In this document: positions 9,736 through 18,781 of the stretch, piece after piece | Numbering within the stretch: position 1 is the first letter of the stretch | Layout: every line of letters starts with the position of its first letter | From: Anaerolineales bacterium | GTDB lineage: Bacteria > Chloroflexota > Anaerolineae > 4572-78 > J111 | Assembly (NCBI GenBank): GCA_015075185.1 | Contig: JABTUW010000001.1 | Location: 496,001 to 560,000 of the forward strand | Length of the DNA stretch: 64,000 bases | Reading direction: 5' to 3' | Notes under the pieces: generated by a model | The model's input: the letters and a program-made list of their open reading frames with translations, nothing else | Database searches by the model: none | What the model was told of the DNA's origin: nothing | Translations under genes and position numbers: made by a program

Positions 9736-12474
9736 TTACTCAGTGGGTTGGTTCAGCCCTTTTTGAACAGCCCAGGCAGCAATCTGGACTCTGGAGGTAA
9801 AGCCGAGCTTGGCCAAAATATTGGCCACGTGACGCTCGGCGGTTCGTTCGGTGATGACCAGCGCCGCCGCAATGGCCCGATTGGAGTGACTTTGAGCAAT
9901 CAGGGCAACGACCTGACGCTCGCGGGTGGTTAGCCCGCCGAAGCGCTGCTTCGCTGCCTGGCGGGACAAGGGGCCAGCCCTCCCTGCGGTCGCCTGCCGG
10001 AACTCCTCCGGCCCGCTCTGGAGGGCGTAAGCAACGGCCTGCTCCATGGTCAGCGCCCGGCCGACTGTGTGAAGGTTTGCGAAGGTTGGCTTATCAAGCT
10101 GAGCGTGCACGGCCAATTCGTGGTTCTCAATTTCAAAGCGCTCAGCCGGCCACACCGGCGCTTGGATAGCCTCGCGGATGGCAGCAGCGGCGCCAAAAAG
10201 CTGGGCGGCCCGCTGCGGGGCAGCCTGCACTCCGGCCAGCGCCGCCAGGCCGGCCAGCCCTTCGGCGATGCCGGCCTTATTATCCCTTTCAAGCTGCTGC
10301 TGCAGGCTTTCGGTGAAGAAGGTGCGAGCCGCTTCATGGTTCCCTTGACCGAGGGCGACGTAGCCAAGATTATGCAAAATAGCCGGGATCTCGGCTTTAT
10401 TCCCCAGTTTCCGATACAATTCCATGCTCTCGACGTAGAGTTCTTCCGCCCGGTCATACTCTTTCTGGCAGCGGGCAACATCGGCGACGGAAGCAGCGAT
10501 CAGGGCCATTGAACGCGTATCTCCCAACTCGCGCGCTATGAGCAGACTCTCTTCAAGATAAGACCGAGCCTGGTTAAACTCTCCCTGGGCAAGTTCAACC
10601 ATACCCAGAGGGCCCAGGGTATGGACAAGCCCCCAGCGGTCCCCACTCCGGCGCAACAGCGCCAGCGCCGCCTCAAGTTCAGCCCGAGCCGGCAGGTAGT
10701 CCCCCTGAAAAAAGGCCACCTGGCCCAGCAGTAGGTGATTGAGGCCGAGCAGCCAAACTTCATTCAACTCTTGGGCTATCTTGAGGGACTCAGCCAATAG
10801 CCGCCTGGCCTCATCGCTGGCCAGGCCGCGGCCGAAGGCCAGGCGGGGTAAGGCCAGGGCCAAACCGCGCCGGTCATTCAACTGGCGAAAGAGGGCCACA
10901 CTTTCGGCGGCCAAAGCCGCCGAAGCCTCCCCATCCCCTTGATCAAAGGCGAGCGAGGCCGCCCCGTAAAGGGCAGAGGCTCGTGCCTGCCAAAAGGAGG
11001 CAGAAGAAGTCGCCAGAACGGAAGTAGATTGTTCCTGGCGGCGCTCCAGCAGAGCCTGCAACCGGGTGCGGCCCTCGCTTAGATAGCCCCGCCGGTCCCA
11101 GAACCAGTGGAGTGAGGCCGCCAGGCGCAGTCCTTTCTCAACATGTCCGGCCTCTAGGCTCCAATCGAGCGCCGCGCGCAGGTTGTCGTGCTCTCGTTCC
11201 AATCGCCCCAACCAGGGCCCCTGCTGAGACCCTCTGAGTCCGGTTTCCGCCTCCGCCGCCAGGGCCAGACACCAGGCCAGGTGCCGGTCCCGCAGTAAAC
11301 TGCTCTCGCCGGCAGCTTGCAACTTCTCCTGGCTGTACTGCCCAATTATCTCCAGAAGCCGGTACCGTGACCCGCTACCACGGGATCGTTCCACCACAAC
11401 CAGAGATTGGTCAACCAGATTCGACAGCGTATCGAGCAAAGCGGCCCGTTCAAGCATCTCATCCGAACAAACGCTTTCCACTGCCTCCAGGGTAAAGCCG
11501 CTGACGAATACCGCCAACCGGCGCAGCAAGAATTGCTCCGGCGGGGCAAGCAAATCGTAACTCCAGTCAAGGGTCGCCCGGAGGGTCTGCTGTCGCCAAG
11601 CCGCCAGAGGGCTGCCCTGGGTAAGCAGGGCCAGAGCGTTATCCAGGCGTTCGGCGATTTGGGCAGCCGACAGGACTTTGATGCGGGCTGCGGCTAACTC
11701 GAGCGCCAGGGGCAGGCCATCCAACCGCCAGCAGATTTGAGCCACGGCTGCGGCATTCTCAACAGACAGGCGGAACGCCGGCAAAACGGCGGCAGCGCGG
11801 GCGGTGAAGAGTTGAACTGCCTCAAACCGGGCCAGCTCCTCGGTTTGCGCCTCGCCAGATGTGGTTTCAGCCCACCGGTCAGGTGTAGGCACAGCCAGTG
11901 GCGGAACGGGCCAGGTGGTTTCACCCTCAATCTGCAATGGCGCACGGCTCGTCGCCAAAAAGCGCACCTGCGGGCACGACCGGAGGAGCCTATTGACCAG
12001 CCCAGCGCAGGCCGAGGCGATATGTTCACAGTTGTCCAGCACCAGCAGGACTTGTCTTGAGCGGAGGTAATCTATGATTGTTTCGATCAGGGGATAACCT
12101 GGCTGCTCGCGTACAGATATGGCGGTGGCTACCACTTGGGATATAAACTCCGGGTCACTGATACTGCTCAACTCAACCCAGGCAATACCATCTGGATATT
12201 CTGCGACGGCCAGCAGGCCGGTTGCCACCTGGCTGGCCAGCCGGGTCTTCCCGCTGCCGCCGGGGCCGGTCAGGGTCAAGAGCCGGGCCCTTGCCATTAA
12301 ATCCTTCACTTCAGCCAGTTCTCGCTCCCGGCCAATGAAACTGGTCAACTGAAGGGGCAGGTTATTAGGAACCTGGCTGAGGGTAAAAGAACCAGTCCAG
12401 GCAGCATCGTTGAGCGCAGGCCGGTAATGCGCTGCTCGATCGGCTGGTTTCACACCGGATTCCCTCTGCCTCAT
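9736..12474 (-). CDS. STAND ATPase transcription factor with LuxR HTH (LAL-like)
   Basis: 912 residues. N-terminal NTPase: FIGRERELAEV, Walker A GPGGSGKT (70-77), Walker B VLLVLDNCEH, FLATSRAPL sensor and LPLALELAAARI, the pattern of large AfsR/MalT-type STAND regulators. The middle (about 400-800) is helical repeat of TPR type with many A..L.....Y..A units. The last ~68 residues are a LuxR helix-turn-helix (LTTRERQVVALIAQ ... TAERHVANILAKLGF). Expected to switch transcription when a ligand binds the repeat region. Target unknown; no partner gene adjoins it. Confidence 0.9.
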   Translation of the reverse strand: MRQRESGVKPADRAAHYRPALNDAAWTGSFTLSQVPNNLPLQLTSFIGRERELAEVKDLMARARLLTLTGPGGSGKTRLASQVATGLLAVAEYPDGIAWVELSSISDPEFISQVVATAISVREQPGYPLIETIIDYLRSRQVLLVLDNCEHIASACAGLVNRLLRSCPQVRFLATSRAPLQIEGETTWPVPPLAVPTPDRWAETTSGEAQTEELARFEAVQLFTARAAAVLPAFRLSVENAAAVAQICWRLDGLPLALELAAARIKVLSAAQIAERLDNALALLTQGSPLAAWRQQTLRATLDWSYDLLAPPEQFLLRRLAVFVSGFTLEAVESVCSDEMLERAALLDTLSNLVDQSLVVVERSRGSGSRYRLLEIIGQYSQEKLQAAGESSLLRDRHLAWCLALAAEAETGLRGSQQGPWLGRLEREHDNLRAALDWSLEAGHVEKGLRLAASLHWFWDRRGYLSEGRTRLQALLERRQEQSTSVLATSSASFWQARASALYGAASLAFDQGDGEASAALAAESVALFRQLNDRRGLALALPRLAFGRGLASDEARRLLAESLKIAQELNEVWLLGLNHLLLGQVAFFQGDYLPARAELEAALALLRRSGDRWGLVHTLGPLGMVELAQGEFNQARSYLEESLLIARELGDTRSMALIAASVADVARCQKEYDRAEELYVESMELYRKLGNKAEIPAILHNLGYVALGQGNHEAARTFFTESLQQQLERDNKAGIAEGLAGLAALAGVQAAPQRAAQLFGAAAAIREAIQAPVWPAERFEIENHELAVHAQLDKPTFANLHTVGRALTMEQAVAYALQSGPEEFRQATAGRAGPLSRQAAKQRFGGLTTRERQVVALIAQSHSNRAIAAALVITERTAERHVANILAKLGFTSRVQIAAWAVQKGLNQPTE

Positions 12475-12688
12475 TCAACACCCTAAATGAGCCGGTCAGC
12501 TCATCGCCTTTACATTTATCTTTAGCGCTAAGGATAGGATAAGAAATCAAGTGGGAAAGTATTACGATAAAAGAGGTCATCTAATCTAGAGTAGGAGTTA
12601 TTATACTTGAGTAAAAGATTAGAACAAAGGGAAAAGTTGATTCTCACCTCAACCGGTCTGGTTGACTAACTGGTTTAACATATTCTCA

Positions 12689-12716
12689 TTGATTAATCAG
12701 CATAAATTGATATAAT
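12689..12716 (+). promoter_or_regulatory. Promoter upstream of the E2 gene
   Basis: Within the 375 bp gap 12475-12849, TTGATT (12689-12694), 16 bp, TATAAT (12711-12716) gives a near-consensus housekeeping promoter reading right, about 130 bp before the E2 start. The rest of the gap is AT-rich with no gene visible; it must also hold the leftward promoter of the STAND-LuxR gene, which I could not place. Confidence 0.5.
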
Positions 12717-12849
12717 GTCGGCACATTCTTGGGGCGTACTAATTTTGTTTTATCCCCACATCCCCTAACCCCGGCTAAATTCTTTGGTTTTGGCCTTTAG
12801 GCTGTAGCAATAAACCGGCAACAATACTGAACCCCTCGAGGAGTAAGCA

Positions 12850-14157
12850 ATGTACGAATTCAAACTACCCGACGTTGGCGAAGGCATTCACGAAGCCGAG
12901 ATTTTGAAATGGCTGGTCAGAGTGGGTGAGCGGGTGGCCCAGAATCAGCCCATGCTGGAAATTCAAACAGATAAGGCTGTGGTGGAGATACCGTCGCCGG
13001 TGGCTGGGGCCATCGCCGAAATTAAGGCCGAGGTTGGAGCTATAACCCATGTCGGCGACGTGCTGGTGGTGATTGAAACAAGCAATGGACAACCAACACC
13101 CGGCGCTGCTCCGGCTCAATCCTTCGGCTTTGCTTCGCCTCATAACGCTTCGGGACAGGATAGGAATGCGCCCCATGCAGCGGAGGAAAAATCGCCCGGC
13201 GTTGCCAGACCGGGCAAACGGGTGCTGGCAGCCCCGGCAGTGCGCAAGTTAGCCCTGGAACTGGGCATTGACCTGAGCCAGGTACCCGCTTCCGGTCCGG
13301 CCGGCCGGGTGCTGCCCACCGATGTGCGGCTCTTTGCACAGCAGCAAGCTGAGACGAAAACCGCAGAAGCCCCGGCCGAGACAGCCATCCCCAAGGTTGA
13401 ACCTGCCAGTCCGCCTGAGTCATCCCCACCGCCAGCGCCGACCTCGCCTGGGCAAGAAACCATCGAGGAGGAACCTCTGCACGGCTTGCGCCGGCGTATT
13501 GCCGAGCGCATGGAGCAGGCCTGGCGCATCCCGCATGTGACCAATTTTGAGGAGGTAGAGGTCAGCAGCCTGGCGGCGCTGCGGCGGCATCTCCAGCCGG
13601 AGGCGGAACGCCGGGGGGAACGGCTGACCTATCTGCCCTTTATTATCAAGGCCGCTGTCCAGGTGTTGAAGGAGTTTCCCTATTTCAATGCCAGTCTGGA
13701 TATGGAAAGGCAGAAGATTCTGCGTCACCGCACCTATCACCTGGGGATTGCGATGGCCGTACCCGATGGTCTGCTGGTGCCGGTCATCCGTCACGCCGAT
13801 CAACTGACGCTGCTCCAGCTTGCGGCTGAACTAAACCGGCTGAACGAGTTGGCCCAACAGCGCCGCTTGACCCAGGCCGAACTGTCGGGCAGCACCTTTA
13901 CCATTACCAACTTTGGCAGTTTCGGAGGGTATCAGGGGACACCGATCATCAACCCGCCTGAAGCGGCAATTCTCGGCTGCGGGCGCATCGAGGAGAAGCC
14001 GGTCGTCGTGCAGGGCCAGATTGAAGCGCGGCCGGTGCTGCCTCTGGCGCTCAGCTATGACCACCGTCTGCTTGATGGGGCCGCCGCCGGCGCATTTCTG
14101 GAACGTTTAAAGATGCTGCTGGCCGATCCAAATCTATTGTTTTTGGAGCTAGTTTAA
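12850..14157 (+). CDS. 2-oxoacid dehydrogenase E2 (dihydrolipoamide acyltransferase)
   Basis: 435 residues. One lipoyl domain (1-80) with EIQTDKAVVEIPSP (Lys42 lipoylated), a disordered Pro/Ala linker, a peripheral-subunit-binding domain (about 120-160: AAPAVRKLALELGID ... GPAGRV), a second acidic/proline linker and the catalytic acyltransferase domain ending with SYDHRLLDGAAAG (His405, Asp409 of the HxxxDG motif). Family: core of pyruvate, branched-chain or acetoin dehydrogenase complexes; the substrate cannot be decided from E2 alone. No E1 or E3 genes adjoin, which is unusual. Shine-Dalgarno GAGGAG sits before ATG 12850. Confidence 0.9.
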   Translation: MYEFKLPDVGEGIHEAEILKWLVRVGERVAQNQPMLEIQTDKAVVEIPSPVAGAIAEIKAEVGAITHVGDVLVVIETSNGQPTPGAAPAQSFGFASPHNASGQDRNAPHAAEEKSPGVARPGKRVLAAPAVRKLALELGIDLSQVPASGPAGRVLPTDVRLFAQQQAETKTAEAPAETAIPKVEPASPPESSPPPAPTSPGQETIEEEPLHGLRRRIAERMEQAWRIPHVTNFEEVEVSSLAALRRHLQPEAERRGERLTYLPFIIKAAVQVLKEFPYFNASLDMERQKILRHRTYHLGIAMAVPDGLLVPVIRHADQLTLLQLAAELNRLNELAQQRRLTQAELSGSTFTITNFGSFGGYQGTPIINPPEAAILGCGRIEEKPVVVQGQIEARPVLPLALSYDHRLLDGAAAGAFLERLKMLLADPNLLFLELV

Positions 14158-14162
14158 GTGGA

Positions 14163-14930
14163 TTATCGCTCGGCTCTGGAAATCACCCGCTGCAAAAACA
14201 TCTTGGTTTGAGGGTTTTGGGGGTTATCAAAGAGCTGCGCCGGCGGCCCCTGCTCGGCGATGATGCCCCCCTCCATAAAGACCAGGCGGCGGGACACATC
14301 GTGGGCAAAGGACATTTCGTGGGTCACGACGAGCATGGTCATACCTTCGTCGGCCAGTTGCCGCATGACTTCCAGCACCTCGCCGATCAGCTCCGGGTCA
14401 AGGGCACTGGTCGGCTCATCAAAAAGCATGACCTTGGGCTGCATGGTCAGGGCGCGGGCGATGGCCACCCGCTGCTTTTGCCCGCCGGAGAGACGGTTGG
14501 GATACTCGTCGCGCTTGGCGCTGAGGCCGACTTTGGCTAAAAACTGTTCGCCGATGGCGATGGCCTCATCCTTTTTCATCTTCTTGACCGTAACCGGGGC
14601 TTCAATCAAATTCTCCATGACCGACAGGTGGGGGAAAAGGTTGAACTCCTGAAAGACCATGCCCGTGCGCAGCCGGATGTCGTGAACGGCCTGTTTTTGG
14701 GCGGCGCTTAACTTATGCTGCTCCACATGCACCGACAACCCATCCACCGCAATTCGGCCGTGGGTGGGCTGCTCTAGAAAGTTAACACAGCGCAGTAAGG
14801 TGGACTTGCCGGAGCCGGACCGGCCAATAATAGTGACCACTTCCCCCTGCTCCACGTCCAGGGAGACGCCTTTCAATACCTCCAAGGGGCCGAAATTCTT
14901 GTGCAAATCCTCGATTTCTACGATAGCCAT
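14163..14930 (-). CDS. Polar amino acid ABC transporter ATPase (GlnQ/HisP type)
   Basis: 255 residues with Walker [11 protein letters not shown]-loop [12 protein letters not shown], signature [15 protein letters not shown], Walker [15 protein letters not shown] and the switch histidine in VVTHEMSFA. This is the polar amino acid uptake (PAAT) subfamily. Start chosen at ATG 14930, one base after the permease stop (14932-14934), with GGGGAG upstream; a longer frame to 14963 would overlap the permease. Translationally coupled to the permease. The binding protein at 45913-46947 is of the matching class but distant. Confidence 0.9.
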   Translation of the reverse strand: MAIVEIEDLHKNFGPLEVLKGVSLDVEQGEVVTIIGRSGSGKSTLLRCVNFLEQPTHGRIAVDGLSVHVEQHKLSAAQKQAVHDIRLRTGMVFQEFNLFPHLSVMENLIEAPVTVKKMKKDEAIAIGEQFLAKVGLSAKRDEYPNRLSGGQKQRVAIARALTMQPKVMLFDEPTSALDPELIGEVLEVMRQLADEGMTMLVVTHEMSFAHDVSRRLVFMEGGIIAEQGPPAQLFDNPQNPQTKMFLQRVISRAER

Positions 14931-14931
14931 G

Positions 14932-15762
14932 TTAGCGCTCTCCCCGCGACATGCGCTTTTCAATATTAGCCTGAATAGTCGAGAAAATAATGGTCATTAA
15001 CCAGTACCACAAAGCGGCGATAAGCAGAGCTTCCAAGCCTCTAAAGTTGGCCCGGCCAACCTTCTGCGCCCGCCACATGATCTCCTGCACAAAGCCGGTG
15101 GCCGATACCAGGGCCGAGTCTTTGAGCATGGCGATGAACTCATTGCCGGTGGGCGGCAACACCAGGCGCAGCGCCTGCGGCAGAACAATCCGGCGCATCA
15201 TCTGCCCGTTGGTCATACCCAGGGCAATGGCGGCTTCACGCTGGCCCCGGCTCACGCTCGTAATACCAGCCCGGAAGATCTCGCTCATATAAGCGCCATA
15301 ATTTAACGAGAGGGCCAGCACCCCGGCCACGGCGGGCGGGAGTTTGATCCCAATTTGGGGTAAAGCCAGGAAGAAGAAAAAGATTTGCAGATAGAGAGGG
15401 GTTCCGCGAATGAGGGAGACATAGAAGGTGGACAGCGCCACCAGCGGCGGGATGCCGGAGAGGCGACCCAGGGCTGATAATAAAGCTAAAAGACTGGCAC
15501 AGATAATCGAGACTGCCGAAATCCACAGGGTTTGGGGCACCCCCTGGCTGATAAAGGGCCACCAGGTGGCAATAAACTCGGTATCCAGCTTGATGGTTTT
15601 GATTGCAACAGGTCCCAGGTTAAAGCTAACCCCGCTAAAAGCAAAGATAACCAGGCCCAGGATAATAATCCACCAGACCACCACCTGAATGCTTGACCAA
15701 TACCTGGCCCGTTCCTGCTGCCGCAAAACAAGCTGTGTTTGGGATAAAACTCTTTCGGCCAC
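14932..15762 (-). CDS. Polar amino acid ABC transporter permease
   Basis: 276 residues with an N-terminal membrane segment, a loop, then five more hydrophobic segments. The EAA loop [20 protein letters not shown], which docks to the ATPase, is well conserved, as is [14 protein letters not shown] of HisM/GlnP permeases. GTG start at 15762 is supported by AAAGGAGGGG. Forms a two-gene unit with the ATPase downstream. Confidence 0.9.
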   Translation of the reverse strand: MAERVLSQTQLVLRQQERARYWSSIQVVVWWIIILGLVIFAFSGVSFNLGPVAIKTIKLDTEFIATWWPFISQGVPQTLWISAVSIICASLLALLSALGRLSGIPPLVALSTFYVSLIRGTPLYLQIFFFFLALPQIGIKLPPAVAGVLALSLNYGAYMSEIFRAGITSVSRGQREAAIALGMTNGQMMRRIVLPQALRLVLPPTGNEFIAMLKDSALVSATGFVQEIMWRAQKVGRANFRGLEALLIAALWYWLMTIIFSTIQANIEKRMSRGER

Positions 15763-15820
15763 GATGCCCCTCCTTTGGTTATTAATTCAACGTGGATTTA
15801 CTGAAGAAGACCACCGACGG

Positions 15821-15871
15821 CTGACCGCAGACCGCTATTACCGTATATGGCGGTCGGCGGTCTGCGGTCAG
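15821..15871. repeat. 15-bp perfect inverted repeat, GGTCTGCGGTC-type
   Basis: CTGACCGCAGACCGC (15821-15835) is perfectly inverted at 15857-15871 around a 21-nt loop, in the 117 bp between the deformylase stop and the permease start. The flanks contain degenerate copies of the same word. No T-run follows on either strand, so it is more like a dispersed intergenic palindrome than a simple terminator, though it would form a hairpin in a def-permease transcript. Confidence 0.7.
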
Positions 15872-15879
15872 TGGTCGTT

Positions 15880-16431
15880 TTATACTCCCTCGGCTGTCAC
15901 CGGAACCCTGACCAGCTCGCCATTTTTGTCCTCGCGCACCCGGTATAGGTCATTAATGGCGGCGACCCGATCAATAAACAAGATGCCGTCCAGGTGGTCA
16001 ATTTCGTGGTGGACCAGCACCGCATCAAACCCTTCAAAGGTGCGGGTAAAGGGTTTGCTCCACTCATCCAGTCCCTGCACCTTGAGATAATGCGGACGGA
16101 CCGTTTCGGCGTAGAGGCCGGGAAAACTGAGGCAGCCGTCAAAATCCCGCTCATCGCGCCGGGCCTCGACAATTTCGGGGTTAATCAGGGCGACAGGTGA
16201 GCCAAGTTCTTGGGAACCGTCACCTTTGCCCCCCAACCGCACGACAATCACCCGGCTCGGCACGTTGATCTGAGGCGCGGCCAGGCCAATCCCCTCGGGG
16301 TGAGCCAGCAAGGTGTCCTTTAAATCCTGAATGAGTTTTTTAACCCGGCGGTTGATCGAGCGCACCGGCTCACTTTTCTTGCGCAGCGCTGGTTCGTTAT
16401 CCGTATACAGAACAATATCTCTTATCGCCAT
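15880..16431 (-). CDS. def: Peptide deformylase
   Basis: 183 residues from ATG 16431. All three family motifs are present: GIGLAAPQ (motif 1), DGCLSFPG (motif 2, normally EGCLS; the metal-binding Cys is kept, Glu replaced by Asp) and HEIDHLDG (motif 3, HExxH metal site and catalytic Glu). Removes the formyl group from nascent protein N-termini. The stop of the upstream beta-CASP gene lies 7 bp before this start, so the two are probably co-transcribed. The E to D change in motif 2 is uncommon but does not remove metal ligands. Confidence 0.92.
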   Translation of the reverse strand: MAIRDIVLYTDNEPALRKKSEPVRSINRRVKKLIQDLKDTLLAHPEGIGLAAPQINVPSRVIVVRLGGKGDGSQELGSPVALINPEIVEARRDERDFDGCLSFPGLYAETVRPHYLKVQGLDEWSKPFTRTFEGFDAVLVHHEIDHLDGILFIDRVAAINDLYRVREDKNGELVRVPVTAEGV

Positions 16432-16438
16432 AACTCTC

Positions 16439-17842
16439 TCACAAATCAAATGCCTGGCCCCGGGCCGGGATGTGAACCTCTGGTATGCCCTGCTGGCGGG
16501 CCGCCTCGGCGATAGCCGTCGCCCCTTCCATTTCCCCGTGCACTAAAAATAACTGGCGGGGATTTCCGCGCTCCTGGGCCATCTTCAGCCAATCGAGCAG
16601 CCCGTTGTGGTCGGCGTGAGCGGAATAGCCGTTGATTTTGAACACTTTGGCCCGAACCGGGTACTCATCCCCAAAGATAGAGACCACCGGCTGGCCGTCC
16701 AAAATTCTTCGGCCCAGGGTATTTTCGGCCTGGTAGCCGACAAACAGAACCATATTACGCTCGTCGCTGATATTGTGCTTGAGATGGTGCAAAATCCGGC
16801 CCGATTCACACATACCGGAGGCGCTGATAATAATGGCCGGCTGGTTCAACTCGTTCAGGGCTTTCGACTCCTCCACATCACGGGTGTAGGTAATCCCTTC
16901 AAAGCCAAAAGGATTGTGGCTGTTGGTAGCTTTGATAAAATCTTTCATTTCCTGATCGTAGGCTTCCGGATGCAGGCGAAAGATCTCGGTGGCATTGACG
17001 GCCAGCGGGCTGTCCACATAGACCCGAATATTGGGCAGCTCGCCCTCATCCTTCATCACATGCAGGGCATAAACCAATTCCTGGGTGCGGCCCAGGGCAA
17101 ACGCCGGAATAATAATTTTGCCGTTTTTCTGGACGGCTTCTACCACCATGTTCTTCAGTTCAGCCCGCGCTTCCTCGGGCGGCTCGTGATAGCGCCCGCC
17201 GTAGGTGCTTTCCATGATGATGAAATCCGCACCCTCCACCGGCTGCGGGTCGCGCAAGATAGGCAAACGGGTCCGGCCCACATCACCGCTGAAAACCAGC
17301 CGCTTGCGCTTGCCCCCGTCATCTATATCCAGCGTGACCGAGGCTGACCCCAGCAGGTGACCGGCATCTCGATAGCGCGCCTGGATACCGGGCACGGGGC
17401 TAAAGATGCGATCATATTCAATAGATTGAAAGAGGGCCAGCGCTTCCAGGGCGTCCGCTTGGGTGTAAAGCGGCTCAAACGGCTTCTTCCCCTGCTTGAT
17501 CCGGCGTTTATTGACATATTCCACGTCGCTTTCCTGGATATGGGCCGAGTCCCGCAGCATAATTGCCGCCAGGTCGCGGGTCGCCGAAGTCGCCCAGATT
17601 GGCCCGCGATAACCGTTTTTGACCAGGGTGGGAATATTACCGATGTGATCAATGTGGGCATGAGAGACAATGAGGGCGTCAATTGCGGTGGGGTCAAACG
17701 GAAAATTTTTGTTCCGCTCAAAGGCCTCTTTACGCGGTCCCTGATACAGCCCGCAATCGAGCAAAATACTATAGTTATTGACCTTCAAGAGGTGCATCGA
17801 ACCGGTCACGGTTTGCGCGGCACCCCAAAATTGCAGTTCCAT
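16439..17842 (-). CDS. MBL-fold beta-CASP RNA-processing hydrolase
   Basis: 467 residues. Metallo-beta-lactamase motif SHAHIDHIGNIP near the N-terminus, further metal ligands in DAGHLLGS and FSGDVGR, then the beta-CASP domain and a C-terminal RNA-specificity segment with GYQAENTLGRRIL and SAHADHNGLLDW. Family members (YSH1/CPSF73-like, RNase J relatives) cleave or trim RNA. Start at ATG 17842 (MELQFWGAAQTVTGS) is preferred over 17869 because AAGGAAAA precedes it and the family begins there. Confidence 0.88.
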   Translation of the reverse strand: MELQFWGAAQTVTGSMHLLKVNNYSILLDCGLYQGPRKEAFERNKNFPFDPTAIDALIVSHAHIDHIGNIPTLVKNGYRGPIWATSATRDLAAIMLRDSAHIQESDVEYVNKRRIKQGKKPFEPLYTQADALEALALFQSIEYDRIFSPVPGIQARYRDAGHLLGSASVTLDIDDGGKRKRLVFSGDVGRTRLPILRDPQPVEGADFIIMESTYGGRYHEPPEEARAELKNMVVEAVQKNGKIIIPAFALGRTQELVYALHVMKDEGELPNIRVYVDSPLAVNATEIFRLHPEAYDQEMKDFIKATNSHNPFGFEGITYTRDVEESKALNELNQPAIIISASGMCESGRILHHLKHNISDERNMVLFVGYQAENTLGRRILDGQPVVSIFGDEYPVRAKVFKINGYSAHADHNGLLDWLKMAQERGNPRQLFLVHGEMEGATAIAEAARQQGIPEVHIPARGQAFDL

Positions 17843-17942
17843 TCTTATTTTCCTTATTTTTTGAGACAACTTGGTGGGGGGAAATTATAATGCAGTCTGC
17901 GGAATATGACAATCAGCACAGGGATTGTAAGTTTAAAATCAA

Positions 17943-17977
17943 AAAACCTGTCAGGTGTAGCAAATCTGACAGGTTTT
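17943..17977 (-). terminator. Rho-independent terminator
   Basis: AAAACCTGTCAG (17943-17954) pairs perfectly with CTGACAGGTTTT (17966-17977), loop 11 nt. Read leftward, the stem is followed by TTTTTTGATTTT, so it should terminate the minus-strand gene ending at 18003, 25 bp upstream. Confidence 0.8.
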
Positions 17978-18002
17978 AGAAGCATAAAAAGTGCTAAAAA
18001 AG

Positions 18003-18545
18003 TTACCCTCTAGCCTCAAGCGCAGCCAGGCGAGCCTCAAGATTGGCCAGGCGGTCCATCAACGGCACGACGCCGGTGCGGCGCAGTTGGAAGGTCAGGT
18101 GCAGGCCGGTGTGGTCGGCCAGCATACCGGCGCCAGTAACGACATCGCTGGAATATTCCGGCTCAAAGAGGTAAACGGTAATGCCTCCCGGCTGCCCTTC
18201 CTTGACCACGCTGCCCTGGATCTGGTCAATCTGCCCGCTGCCGCCGGTCGGAACGATGAACGCGCGGTTAGGCGGCGGCGGGCTCCACAGAAAGTCGGGG
18301 CTGAGCGTATATTGGTCGGCGGTGCTGTAGGAGAAGGCAACCCGAACATTAGGGATAGGGAAGCCGTTCTCGTCAACGACCAGGACAATGACTCGCTGCT
18401 CCTCAAAAGACTTGGGCTTGGTCCGGCGGGCACTGACCAAATAAAAATGCCCCTGAGCCTGCGAGCTTGCTTGCCGTTGCAGCGTCGCCAGCCAATCTTG
18501 CTGAATATCCGTCGGTAGAACATTCAGCGGCTCATAATTCATCAT
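18003..18545 (-). CDS. Hypothetical protein with Ig/CBM-like core and C-terminal coiled coil
   Basis: 180 residues, not recognised. A central region reading EEQRVIVLVVDENGFPIPNV resembles carboxypeptidase-regulatory or prealbumin-like beta domains that start with V.D..G.PI.NV. The last ~20 residues (LANLEARLAALEARG) form a short heptad coiled coil, suggesting an oligomer. No signal peptide. ATG 18545 (followed by a second ATG) has AAAGGAAAA upstream, and a strong terminator follows, so it is a single-gene unit. Confidence 0.6.
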   Translation of the reverse strand: MMNYEPLNVLPTDIQQDWLATLQRQASSQAQGHFYLVSARRTKPKSFEEQRVIVLVVDENGFPIPNVRVAFSYSTADQYTLSPDFLWSPPPPNRAFIVPTGGSGQIDQIQGSVVKEGQPGGITVYLFEPEYSSDVVTGAGMLADHTGLHLTFQLRRTGVVPLMDRLANLEARLAALEARG

Positions 18546-18643
18546 TTTCGTTTTCCTTTCTCTTTGAAAAAACTGAATAAAATTGGATTGCTATCTCGTC
18601 TGCCATCTAAGTGCAAACAAAAAAGTTTTGAAGATTTGTAATA

Positions 18644-18686
18644 GCGACTTCAGTCGCGTAACCAGACTAGAAACGACTAAAGTCGT
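18644..18686. repeat. Paired short palindromes (GACTTCAGTC type)
   Basis: GCGACTTCAGTCGC (18644-18657) and ACGACTAAAGTCGT (18673-18686) are two small palindromes sharing the GACT..AGTC core, 15 bp apart, in the 236-bp gap 18546-18781. They look like a dispersed REP-type element. No gene seen in the gap. Confidence 0.5.
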
Positions 18687-18781
18687 CAATACGAATCCCG
18701 CATAATTTATTTGCTTGTACTTAGTTCCTAAACTGACAGGAAGCGTGGGTACAAGACGGCAAAAGTCACGCTGATCCAGGT

